From NCBI GenBank assembly GCA_024234505.1, contig JACKOD010000006.1, forward strand, positions 1 through 64,000: a stretch of DNA of 64,000 nt. The letters are read 5' to 3'. The position numbers and the translations under genes were made by a program. Each line of letters opens with the position of its first letter. Within the stretch, counting starts at the first letter, position 1. The stretch comes from Hahellaceae bacterium (GTDB lineage: Bacteria > Pseudomonadota > Gammaproteobacteria > Pseudomonadales > Oleiphilaceae). This document shows positions 16,629 to 25,329 of this stretch, piece after piece. The notes under the pieces were generated by a model. It was not told the DNA's origin, ran no database searches, and saw only the letters and a list, made by a program, of their open reading frames with translations.

Positions 16629-17969
16629 ATGAATCGCTGGTTGATTAACTTGTTGCTCAGCAGTCTGATCGCAGTACCCTGCGCTCAGGCGAGTATGGGT
16701 CTGCCACAAATACGCTATGCGCTCTATAAAGATCCGCGTGCGCCCGTGGCGGATGATCTGCAAGCGCTGGCACAACAAGGCAATCTGACCGCCACGCTCA
16801 TGCTGGCCGACTGGTTGGCGGCCAGCCCCGATCCGAAAGACCATGACACCGCTCATGATCTGTATAAAACCGCGTTTGCCGAGGGTACCGGAGAAATTGC
16901 CGCGCTCAACGGACTGGCCAAACTGGTCAACCGGAAAGAAAAGGATCGTCTGGATCATCAGGCCTACTTCGCCACCGCATTAACACAGTATGCCCACGAC
17001 CGTAATTTTGACAGCGTGCACAGCACCCTGGAAAGCTTTCTGATTTATCCTGATCAGGTCGCTCCGGGTGATGTTGAATTATTGATTCGCCTCTACCAAC
17101 AGGCCTGCACCGAACACTGCCACCCCCATTTGTATCAGGCCCGACTGGAAGAACGCCGTGGCCAGACTGCCGAAGCCGAGGCCAGTTATCAACAAGCCGT
17201 CGTTGAAGATTCCCGTAGCGTGGTTTTTTACTTCAACTTTCTTGGCAAGACCGCTCCTGACCAGCAATCCGAACGCTTCAAAGCCTTTGCATCTGCACAA
17301 AAAGCCAACGCAGCTCAATTTTCTGCGGAAACACTACATGCGTTCGGCAATACCTTGGTGAGTCTGGCCGAGACACACGATCCTGACGTTATTTTCTGGC
17401 TCGACCACGCCATACAAGCAGGCTCGACTATCGCTCGCGTCACCCGGATCAATTACATGCTGAGCATGGAAACCGAGTTCGGCTACGAAGAAACCCTGCA
17501 ACTGATTGAGCAGGTGAAAGATACTCACCCGCTTCAGGCCCGTGCCTTGCGCGCTTCGGCCCACATGGTGCGATCCTGGCGTAATCTCAATCCGACCCTG
17601 GCTTTCGAACTCTTACAGGCCCTCATCACCGAGGGCTATGACGATGCGTATATGCGTCTGGGCGTGTTGTACAGCATGGGTGGACTGGATGAATCCGATC
17701 AATTTAAAGCCATCGAAACTTACCGAATGATGGCCCATAAGGGTTACGGCCCGGCATTTTACCGCATCGGCATGATTTATGAGTCGGGGCGCAGTATTTG
17801 CCAGAACCGCCCGATGGCCTGGGCCTATGCCGAGGTCGCCCTGACCCTGGGTCAGGCCAACGCCGCCAAACTAAAAGCCCGCATCGAGCCGGCCATGAGT
17901 GCCGACGAACGAGCGCTGGCTGTTCAAACCACGGACACCCTTTTCAACGAATATGGACTTTCCAGGTAA
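16629..17969 (+). CDS. algK: Alginate export scaffold AlgK (Sel1/TPR repeats)
   Basis: A 446-residue helical-repeat protein with TPR/Sel1-type repeats across the length (for instance LGVLYSMGG and YRIGMIYESG). In Pseudomonas, AlgK is an outer-membrane lipoprotein that links Alg44 and AlgX to the porin AlgE. Here the signal peptide ends IAVPCAQAS, so the cysteine lies in a non-canonical lipobox (AVPC) and AQA could instead be a signal peptidase I site. Membrane anchoring is therefore uncertain. It starts 4 bp after alg44 and is followed at once by algE, so it is co-translated in one operon. Confidence 0.9.
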   Translation: MNRWLINLLLSSLIAVPCAQASMGLPQIRYALYKDPRAPVADDLQALAQQGNLTATLMLADWLAASPDPKDHDTAHDLYKTAFAEGTGEIAALNGLAKLVNRKEKDRLDHQAYFATALTQYAHDRNFDSVHSTLESFLIYPDQVAPGDVELLIRLYQQACTEHCHPHLYQARLEERRGQTAEAEASYQQAVVEDSRSVVFYFNFLGKTAPDQQSERFKAFASAQKANAAQFSAETLHAFGNTLVSLAETHDPDVIFWLDHAIQAGSTIARVTRINYMLSMETEFGYEETLQLIEQVKDTHPLQARALRASAHMVRSWRNLNPTLAFELLQALITEGYDDAYMRLGVLYSMGGLDESDQFKAIETYRMMAHKGYGPAFYRIGMIYESGRSICQNRPMAWAYAEVALTLGQANAAKLKARIEPAMSADERALAVQTTDTLFNEYGLSR

Positions 17970-17973
17970 TCCC

Positions 17974-19395
17974 ATGATGTTCAAACAAAACTCAGCCACC
18001 TTAGCCCTCCGCCGTGGAGGCGCGCTTGCCGGTTACCTTGGCGCGCTGATCCTGCTGTCCGGCGGCCCTGAAACTCTCCTGGCGGCTCCGGCGGTCGCTC
18101 AGGAAAGCGGCTACGAATTTGATCAGAAATTGTCGTTACAGGCCGGTTATGGTCCGGAAGGATCACTTATAGGTCAATCCCATGAAGCCTTTATGGGCCT
18201 GCGTTACGAGCCGACACTGCGTACCTATTGGCCACAGCGGGAATGGTCGCAATGGCAAACCTTTGTGCGTTTGTGGCTCAATTACAATACCAGCGACGCC
18301 AGCAATCCGGCCTTTGAAAATGCCGGGCCACAGATCGAAGGCTTCAGCGCCGAAGCGCGGGAATTCTATCTTAAACGCAATCTGATCAATGATGACCCCC
18401 GCCTCTCGGCCACGCTGGGCAGACAACGGTTTTCAGACCATTTCGGCGTCTGGTGGGATGACAGCATTGAGTCACTTCGCGTGTCATTTCAGGATACCGA
18501 CCAAACTGCCTTTATTGCGTTGGCGGAACACTTTTCCACCTACAACAGCGACGATATCCACCTCGCCGAGCAAGACAAGAAAATCCTGTATCTGTTAGCC
18601 GATTACAGCCAGCAGTGGCAGCAAAATCATTGGGCCGGACTGCGCGGACTTTACGAATACGACCATTCCGACGACGCACAGATGGCGCTGCCCGCCAGTG
18701 TCACTGGTTCGCAGGCACAACAAACCACTTTTGATACGTCAGGATTCCGGGTGGGGTTCTATGCCCATGGTGACACACAGGCGCCTAAGGGGGGAACGGA
18801 CTACCACGTGGAAACCCTGTATTTGCAACAACGCCGGGTGAGTCCACAACGCTCGCCAGATCACCGGGAAGGCTGGGCCGTTATCGGAGAGGTAGGCCAG
18901 ACCTGGAACACGCTCGCGCTTCAACCTCGGGTGGCATTACGTACAGGCATCACAGATAAGCCCAGTGACGCCCGTGATGGCTTCTATCTTAACCGCCTTC
19001 AGTCCGATCGGGTTTCCAACCCATCAAGCTACACCACCGGACTGGCGGGTTCCTTCGTAACAGTGGATCTGCGAAACCTGTTTTTTTATGGCGTGATTCT
19101 GGAAACCCATCCCGACGAACGCCAGCAACTGGATATCCGACTGTTCGATCTTTATAGCCGCAACGACAATCTGGCCCCCGCCATCAATATGACGTCGCCC
19201 ACGCTCCATCCGGATCACTCGATCGGACAGGTGCTGGATATCAGTCACTACTGGAAGGCATTTCCGTGGGCCGTACAGGGTAAACAGCTAAACATGAACC
19301 TGCTTTCCAACCTGAGCTATTTTGTGGCGGGAGACGCCAGCCAAGCGGCAGGTGATGACATTCAGGTCACGATGGGACTGGATTTGCGTTATTAA
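17974..19395 (+). CDS. algE: Alginate outer-membrane porin AlgE
   Basis: A 473-residue protein of the AlgE / alginate_exp family, an 18-stranded beta-barrel that exports alginate across the outer membrane. It has a signal peptide (about residues 1-35), alternating amphipathic strands rich in aromatic residues, and a barrel-type C-terminus ending ...VTMGLDLRY. Conserved barrel text such as ATLGRQRFSDHFGVWWDDS matches the family. The start at 17974 follows the algK stop by 4 bp; a longer frame opening inside algK is not used. It is the exit pore for the AlgK-AlgX-Alg44 conduit. Confidence 0.93.
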   Translation: MMFKQNSATLALRRGGALAGYLGALILLSGGPETLLAAPAVAQESGYEFDQKLSLQAGYGPEGSLIGQSHEAFMGLRYEPTLRTYWPQREWSQWQTFVRLWLNYNTSDASNPAFENAGPQIEGFSAEAREFYLKRNLINDDPRLSATLGRQRFSDHFGVWWDDSIESLRVSFQDTDQTAFIALAEHFSTYNSDDIHLAEQDKKILYLLADYSQQWQQNHWAGLRGLYEYDHSDDAQMALPASVTGSQAQQTTFDTSGFRVGFYAHGDTQAPKGGTDYHVETLYLQQRRVSPQRSPDHREGWAVIGEVGQTWNTLALQPRVALRTGITDKPSDARDGFYLNRLQSDRVSNPSSYTTGLAGSFVTVDLRNLFFYGVILETHPDERQQLDIRLFDLYSRNDNLAPAINMTSPTLHPDHSIGQVLDISHYWKAFPWAVQGKQLNMNLLSNLSYFVAGDASQAAGDDIQVTMGLDLRY

Positions 19396-19421
19396 ACGAG
19401 ACTAACAGGGATATTTGTCGC

Positions 19422-20882
19422 ATGGTTTTTACCTCTAACGTTTTTGTCTTCCTCTATCTGCCTTTGTTCCTGCTGTGCTACTACGGGCTGCCGGAACGCT
19501 GGCGTTCACATGTGATTGTGGCAGGCAGCTATCTGTTTTATGCCTGGTGGCGCCCCGACTTTCTTTTATTGTTTGTCGGTATTACCTACTGGAACTATCA
19601 ATTCGGTAAACATATACACGCCTGTCTGGATCATGCCCCACAAAAGGCCTGGCGATTACTGGTGGTCGGCGTGGTGGGTAATCTGCTGACGCTCGGCTAT
19701 TTCAAGTACGCCAATTTCGGCGTGGAAGTGATTGCCAACGCATTAAAACCCCTCGGTATCGAAACCTTCACGCTGGAACACATCATTCTTCCGTTGGGTA
19801 TTTCTTTTTATGTGTTTCAGGCACTGAGCTATATCGTCGATATTTATCGCCGGGAAGCCGAACCCGCCAAAAACTTTACCGATTTTGCCGCCTTTGTTGC
19901 CCTGTTTCCTCAGCTCATTGCCGGCCCGATTTTGCGTTACAGCCTGATCGACCAACAACTGAAGCAACGCACACACTCCTGGGCCTTGTTTTCGCTGGGA
20001 TGCTGTCGCTTCATGCTCGGCTTTGTCAAAAAAGTGCTGATTGCCGATTCCATTGCCCCGCTGAGTAATGCCTTTCTCGCACATCCCGAACTTCCCTTCG
20101 TGGATGCCTGGTTTGGCGTCTTCGCGTCTTTGATGCAGTTGTACTTTGATTTCTCCGGCTATAGCGACATGGCCATTGGTCTGGGCATGATAATGGGCTT
20201 CCGCTTTGCCGAAAACTTCAATCAACCCTTTATGTGCATGAGTCTGACCGAGTTCTGGCGTCGCTGGCACCTCACACTGGCCGACTTCCTCAAGGACTAT
20301 GTGTATGTGCCGCTCGCCAAGGCCGGTGTGAATGGCAGTACCGCCCTGTTTCTCACCATGTTGTTATCGGGCTTCTGGCACGGTGCCAGCTTTGCGTTTA
20401 TCTGCTTCGGCCTGTTCTTCGCCATTATCATGGTTATCGAACGCAAGTTTGGCTGGGCCACCCATTTGGGCACGCCCTACCAGTTACATCGCAACCTGAT
20501 CGCCATGACGCTGGTGCTCTGCATCATGCCCATGTTCATTACGGGCAATCTGGCGCATTCGATTGATATCTACACCGGCATGTTCGGCTTCCGTAGTCTC
20601 GGGTCACTGGATTACTACATCCTCAGCACCTCCAAAATGACACTGGCCTTCGTCGTACTCGGTTTTATCTGGATTGTCATTGCCGGCATGATCAATCGCC
20701 GTTTTTACGCGCAGCATGCTACGCAGAAAAAGGCTGCTGCGCCCACGCAAACCAGTGAGTTGACCTATTTCATGCAAAGCGTGCGAGGAACCGGTGCCGT
20801 CTTCCTCTGGATGGGCTTCGGCGTCGCCGTCACGCGATTGGCTGCAAACTCGTTTTCACCTTTTCTGTATTTCCAGTTTTAA
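19422..20882 (+). CDS. algI: Alginate O-acetyltransferase AlgI (MBOAT)
   Basis: A 486-residue multi-spanning MBOAT protein. The invariant membrane-embedded His is at position 320 in SGFWHGASFAF, and the family segment FYVFQALSYIVDIYR is present. AlgI carries the acetyl group across the inner membrane and hands it to AlgJ/AlgX in the periplasm. It lies directly between algE and algJ, whereas in Pseudomonas algI-J-F follow algL. Its presence shows that the polymer is probably acetylated. Confidence 0.95.
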   Translation: MVFTSNVFVFLYLPLFLLCYYGLPERWRSHVIVAGSYLFYAWWRPDFLLLFVGITYWNYQFGKHIHACLDHAPQKAWRLLVVGVVGNLLTLGYFKYANFGVEVIANALKPLGIETFTLEHIILPLGISFYVFQALSYIVDIYRREAEPAKNFTDFAAFVALFPQLIAGPILRYSLIDQQLKQRTHSWALFSLGCCRFMLGFVKKVLIADSIAPLSNAFLAHPELPFVDAWFGVFASLMQLYFDFSGYSDMAIGLGMIMGFRFAENFNQPFMCMSLTEFWRRWHLTLADFLKDYVYVPLAKAGVNGSTALFLTMLLSGFWHGASFAFICFGLFFAIIMVIERKFGWATHLGTPYQLHRNLIAMTLVLCIMPMFITGNLAHSIDIYTGMFGFRSLGSLDYYILSTSKMTLAFVVLGFIWIVIAGMINRRFYAQHATQKKAAAPTQTSELTYFMQSVRGTGAVFLWMGFGVAVTRLAANSFSPFLYFQF

Positions 20883-20897
20883 GCGCGAGGTTCATTT

Positions 20898-22001
20898 ATG
20901 TTTCCCGTCATGACCACCGCCAGTCGAAAGAACGGAATCCTGTTTATCCTGTTACTGGCCGCCATGTTGATTTACTCGTTGCCACGACTGGTGTCTTTTG
21001 CCAGTCACGAGCAGCAGGCACTGGCCCTATATCAAAGTGGCGAACTGTCTCGAAAATTCGAGCAACGCTACGACAGCCAGTTTTTTATTCGTGACGCCGC
21101 GATTGAAGCCTGGGCCACGCTACAGTATCTGCTGTTTAAAGAAGGTGCGCCGGGCGTGGTGGTCGGCCGTGACGGCTGGCTCTTTACCAATGAAGAGTAT
21201 CTGGTGCCCGCCAATTACGCGACGGTACTGCAAGGCCACATGGCGCATGTGACCCGCGTACAGGCGCAATTGCAAGCGCAAGGCAAACAACTCATCCTGC
21301 TACCGGTACCCATGAAGCTGGATATTTACGCCGAGCATTCTGAACGCCAGATTCCGGAGCGGGTGTCACAAGTCTACGATGATTTTCTACAGCAACTGCA
21401 GTCCGAAGGCATCGCCGTGGCCCCTATCCGGTCTGCCTTTCTGGCGCAAGCTCCGTCGGAAAAACTGTATCTCAGCCATGACACGCACTGGACTCCCGCC
21501 GGTGCACAACTGGCTGCTACCACCTTTGCCGCGGCATTTCCCGAGTTAAAGGGCACCACGGCGTATCAGTCTCACCCACGAGGTGAAAAGGAACTGGCGG
21601 GCGATCTGACCCATTTCCTCAAAGTCCATCCGCAGGCAGCACCTGAGATATTTACCCCGGATGTGATTCCCCTGTTTGAAACACTTAAGACGAGTAACTC
21701 ACTGGACGACGGTGCATTGTTTGGCGAGGCGGCCGAATCTATCGCGCTGGTTGGCTCCAGCTACACCAAAATCGACGATTGGAATTTCGCAGGCTTTATG
21801 AAAGAAGCGCTGCAACAGGATCTGGTTGTCAAAGCGGTAGAAGCCAAAGGCCCGTTTCAGGCCATGGAAGACTTTCTGGCCAGCCCACTGCTGACAAATG
21901 CCGACATTCAAACCGTGGTTTGGGAGTTCCCTGTGCGCGTATTGCTCACGCAAGACTCCACCGTACCAGGCTGGCAGAAGCAGCTGGATGATCTGTTTTA
22001 A
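20898..22001 (+). CDS. algJ: Alginate O-acetylation protein AlgJ
   Basis: A 367-residue SGNH-hydrolase-like periplasmic protein anchored by an N-terminal TM helix (about residues 13-31). The AlgJ/AlgX catalytic signatures are present: LSHDTHWTPAGA (Asp and His) and ALVGSSYTK (Ser). It takes part in transferring acetyl groups to mannuronate O2/O3 together with AlgI, AlgF and AlgX. Start and ribosome site (GCGAGG) sit 15 bp after algI. Length is close to the Pseudomonas protein (about 391). Confidence 0.92.
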   Translation: MFPVMTTASRKNGILFILLLAAMLIYSLPRLVSFASHEQQALALYQSGELSRKFEQRYDSQFFIRDAAIEAWATLQYLLFKEGAPGVVVGRDGWLFTNEEYLVPANYATVLQGHMAHVTRVQAQLQAQGKQLILLPVPMKLDIYAEHSERQIPERVSQVYDDFLQQLQSEGIAVAPIRSAFLAQAPSEKLYLSHDTHWTPAGAQLAATTFAAAFPELKGTTAYQSHPRGEKELAGDLTHFLKVHPQAAPEIFTPDVIPLFETLKTSNSLDDGALFGEAAESIALVGSSYTKIDDWNFAGFMKEALQQDLVVKAVEAKGPFQAMEDFLASPLLTNADIQTVVWEFPVRVLLTQDSTVPGWQKQLDDLF

Positions 22002-22059
22002 GCCATACCAAAACCGTGCATTGACTATTCATCACTACGATTTTTTAGGAAACCAAACT

Positions 22060-22728
22060 ATGTCTCGTTTTTTTAATCTTATCCCCCATCACCCCATCGT
22101 TGGCACTTGCGTGACTCTGCTGCTGGCCATCAACGGCTCCGCCGCGCTGGCCGCCGACGGCAACGGCGCCCTGTACGATGCCCAGGCACCGGCAGACGCG
22201 GCTTTCATCCGTGTACTGAATCTCGACAACACCGCAGCAGACGTACTCGTCAGCGGAAAAAGCGCCAGCCAGAAAATCAGTGCCGGACAACTGGGGGGCT
22301 ACCTGTTTGTTGATGCAGGCGCACATCAGGTCACGGTTAACAGCGCAACAACCCAACTGGACGTAGGAAAAAGCAGCGCCAAGACGCTGATTTTCAATCA
22401 CAACGGACTGACGTCACTTGATGACACCTACTCAGACGACAGCAAAAAGGCGCTGGTCGCATTTTATAACCTGACCCAACAGCCTCTGACGCTGAAAACG
22501 CTGGACGGCAAACATGCCATCGTTGCAGACATCGGTCCGATGAGCAATGGCGCACGGAAGGTTAACGAACTCAAAATAGCCTTTGCCGCTTATCAGGGAG
22601 ATCAACAAATCGCCGTATTCGACGAAACTTTTCTGAAAAAAGGCCGGTCATACAGCTTTCTTGCCATCGAAACCCAGGGACAAGTAAAAGCGCTAAGCGT
22701 GGCCAATAGCGTAGACAGCATTGAGTAA
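22060..22728 (+). CDS. algF: Alginate O-acetylation adaptor AlgF
   Basis: A 222-residue secreted protein with a signal peptide ending near ALAADG and two beta-sandwich-like halves, matching AlgF, the non-enzymatic periplasmic partner of AlgI, AlgJ and AlgX in acetylation. The longer frame beginning inside algJ is rejected: the ATG at 22060 has an AGGAAA ribosome site and is followed by a proper signal peptide. It is separated from algJ by 58 bp and from algX by 30 bp. Confidence 0.9.
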   Translation: MSRFFNLIPHHPIVGTCVTLLLAINGSAALAADGNGALYDAQAPADAAFIRVLNLDNTAADVLVSGKSASQKISAGQLGGYLFVDAGAHQVTVNSATTQLDVGKSSAKTLIFNHNGLTSLDDTYSDDSKKALVAFYNLTQQPLTLKTLDGKHAIVADIGPMSNGARKVNELKIAFAAYQGDQQIAVFDETFLKKGRSYSFLAIETQGQVKALSVANSVDSIE

Positions 22729-22758
22729 TCCAGACGAGTCAGCGATCAGGTAATCATT

Positions 22759-24153
22759 ATGAAACGGTTTCTTTTCCTGCTCATCCTTGTGCAGGCCGCC
22801 TCCTGGGGACATGCCGATGGTATGGCGCCCGCGGGCGAACAACCCTGCCTCGACTGCCTGGTGTGCGAGGCACTCAAAGATGACGAGCCTTATGCCGAAG
22901 GGGCCATGAAGTCGGTTCGGCATATCACTCCGGGAAAAGATCACTGGCTATTCCGTTCCGATGTGGATCTGAGCACGCACTTCGGTATTCCTGAAGCCAT
23001 GACGCCCTGGTACAAACGACTCATGGATGCGTTTCACCAGCAACACATCGAGGTGGTATTCGCTGTACAGCCCACCCGGGGCATGATGCATCGAGACAAA
23101 ATAAGGGAAGATGCCTCCTACGGGTTTGACTACCCGACAGGATTACGCAATTTGCAGCATTTTCTGGGACAACTGCGTACCGGGGGTGCCATCGTGCCCG
23201 ACATTATTCCGCTCGTGAAGCAGCCTCCACAAAGCGAATATTTCTTCCGTCGAGATCACCACTGGACCCCCGCAGGCGCGCAGGCCACCGCACGTATCGT
23301 CGCAGACACGCTCAAAACGTTGCCGGTCTATACGCAACTGGAAAAAAAGAACTACTTTACCGAGAAAAGCCTGATTTTGCCTAAAGACGGCACCATGAAC
23401 CGGGCATTGCGGAAAATTTGTGGCAACAACTACGGCTTTCAATATGTACAGGGTTTCCAGACGGTGCCCGAGAACAGTGGCGCCGATGCCCTGTTTGCCG
23501 ACGAAGCCACTCCCGAAGTTGTGCTGGTCGGCACCAGTAATTCCGCCAACCGCGACGATGAAACCAAAAACTACAATTTTGAGGGCTATCTCAAAGAATA
23601 TCTCAGCGTCGATATTCTTAACTATGCTTTACCGGGAGCTGGTCAGGACGGCGCACTTATACAATATCTGCATTCCGACGATTACGATGCGCAGCACCCG
23701 CCCAAATTACTGATCTGGGAACTACCTGCCAACTTCCAGCTGGAAAGCGAATTAACGTACCGACAACTGCTGCCGGCGTTGGCCGGAGGATGCAAAGGAC
23801 GTGAACCCTTGCTCACCGCTACCCGGACAATTAATCAGATGGCGGTGCATGAACGTCTGGAAATCCTCAGCAACACGGGCCACCAACGTCGTACCCTGCC
23901 CGCCGGACAAGGCTTTATTGATCTGCGGTTGTCCGACCGCAATATCAAGGATTTCTACCTGATCGTGTATTACGACAATGGGCTCAGAGACAAAGTCTGG
24001 TATCGCCGGGAAGCCGTAGTCGACGGTGGCCAGTACTATCTGGAGCTAAGTCACGACCCCAAATTCAAAGGGGCCAACCCCATTTCGGTATTCATCGAGC
24101 CCACCGAAGCCGTCGAAACCGCCACCACACTTGAGGCCCGCTTATGTATCTGA
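22759..24153 (+). CDS. algX: Alginate acetyltransferase / export protein AlgX
   Basis: A 464-residue periplasmic protein (Pseudomonas 474). After the signal peptide (about 1-20) an SGNH-like domain carries the catalytic Asp-His pair in RRDHHWTPAGA and the Ser in VGTSNSANRDDE; a C-terminal carbohydrate-binding module follows (about 340-464). AlgX is the terminal O-acetyltransferase and part of the trans-envelope conduit with AlgK and Alg44. The stop overlaps the algL start by about 10 bp, indicating translational coupling. Confidence 0.94.
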   Translation: MKRFLFLLILVQAASWGHADGMAPAGEQPCLDCLVCEALKDDEPYAEGAMKSVRHITPGKDHWLFRSDVDLSTHFGIPEAMTPWYKRLMDAFHQQHIEVVFAVQPTRGMMHRDKIREDASYGFDYPTGLRNLQHFLGQLRTGGAIVPDIIPLVKQPPQSEYFFRRDHHWTPAGAQATARIVADTLKTLPVYTQLEKKNYFTEKSLILPKDGTMNRALRKICGNNYGFQYVQGFQTVPENSGADALFADEATPEVVLVGTSNSANRDDETKNYNFEGYLKEYLSVDILNYALPGAGQDGALIQYLHSDDYDAQHPPKLLIWELPANFQLESELTYRQLLPALAGGCKGREPLLTATRTINQMAVHERLEILSNTGHQRRTLPAGQGFIDLRLSDRNIKDFYLIVYYDNGLRDKVWYRREAVVDGGQYYLELSHDPKFKGANPISVFIEPTEAVETATTLEARLCI

Positions 24154-25232
24154 TGACGACCCGACGCCGACTCACCCGACTGGCATTGCTCAGCACACTC
24201 GTTCTGCCCCTGACGGTACAGGCCGATGCCGCGCCCCTCTCGTGCCCGAAAACGCCGCTGGCCCCTTACACCGGCCCGTTGAATATCGATAGCCGCTACG
24301 ATCAGACCGATGCAACCAAATCGACGCTTAGCGACAGCCAGTCTGATGAATCAAAAGCCATTCATGCACACATTAGCGAATACGGAAAAATGTTGGTGGC
24401 TTTTTCAGACTACTACGTTAAAGCCAACACGCCCGCCAAAAAGGAGATGGCCCTGCTCTGTACGGAAGAATGGCTGACCCCCTGGGCCCAGGCGCACGCA
24501 CTGGAAACAGACGAAGCCACCAAAACCGGCATTGCCATGCGTAAATGGACGCTGGCCGGCATGGCGGCGGTCATCATCAAACTGCAGACCCTGAGTGAAG
24601 GCAACTTTGTACTCAACCACTCCCAGCGGGTCTGGCTCAATACGCTCGCTGGCAAAGTCATTCAGAATTACAGCCCTCGTATGGCACCTGATTTTGCCTG
24701 GTTCAACAATCATGACTATTGGGCCGCCTGGGCGGTTGCCGCTACCGGCTTGGCCTTGGGCCAACAGGACAACCTCGACTGGAGCATGGCCATACTGCGC
24801 CGCGGTTTGAGCCAAATTACACCGGTCACATTAGCAGACCAACCCAAGGTTGCCTTTGGCTATCTGCCGAATGAAGTCGGCCGTGCATCGCTGGCCACCA
24901 ATTACAGCCATTACGCACTTGCCCCGCTGGTCATGCTCGCACACACGGCCCGACAAACGGGTCACCCGCTTTCCGCCGATGAAGAACAGCGCCTGTTTTC
25001 ACTGGTGAATTTTACCGTTTGGCTGACACTGTATCCGGAGCAAACCGCGCCCTTGATCACTGAATCCCAGAAAGCCATTCCGGCACAACGTATGGCCTGG
25101 CTGATTCCATTTTTGCAGATGTATCCCAATCATGCGCTGGCCCGACAGCTTTATACGCACTTCGACGGAGAGGTCGACGGCTTTTCGCAATTGGGCGGGT
25201 TGATCCAGCCGCTCTATCCGTGGAACAAATAG
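24144..25232 (+). CDS. algL: Periplasmic alginate lyase AlgL
   Basis: A 362-residue PL5-family lyase with a signal peptide (about 1-27). It keeps the substrate-binding segment FNNHDYWAAWA (NNHxYW in the family) and the catalytic Tyr segment NYSHYALAPL. AlgL cuts polymer that leaks into the periplasm and is needed for viable alginate export. The ATG at 24144 lies inside the end of algX, with another in-frame ATG at 24153. Confidence 0.94.
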   Translation: MYLMTTRRRLTRLALLSTLVLPLTVQADAAPLSCPKTPLAPYTGPLNIDSRYDQTDATKSTLSDSQSDESKAIHAHISEYGKMLVAFSDYYVKANTPAKKEMALLCTEEWLTPWAQAHALETDEATKTGIAMRKWTLAGMAAVIIKLQTLSEGNFVLNHSQRVWLNTLAGKVIQNYSPRMAPDFAWFNNHDYWAAWAVAATGLALGQQDNLDWSMAILRRGLSQITPVTLADQPKVAFGYLPNEVGRASLATNYSHYALAPLVMLAHTARQTGHPLSADEEQRLFSLVNFTVWLTLYPEQTAPLITESQKAIPAQRMAWLIPFLQMYPNHALARQLYTHFDGEVDGFSQLGGLIQPLYPWNK

Positions 25233-25300
25233 CGCAACATCTTTTGAACAAATAGCACCCAACCCTTTGGACAAAGAGCACCACACCACGGACAAGAGGT
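25224..25300 (+). repeat. Four short direct repeats at 21-23 bp spacing between algL and algG
   Basis: AACAAATAGC (25224), AACAAATAGC (25247), GACAAAGAGC (25270) and GACAAGAGGT (25291) form a ladder with 23, 23 and 21 bp steps, close to two helical turns. The first overlaps the algL stop codon. The layout resembles a cooperative binding array or a degenerate tandem duplication just ahead of algG. Confidence 0.45.
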
Positions 25301-25329
25301 CCGTTGATTTCTCGGAGTAGATAGCTGTT

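Noticed and set aside
16404..16958. A 184-codon minus-strand ORF across alg44 and algK
   Set aside because: It lies entirely opposite two conserved alginate genes and shows no protein features.
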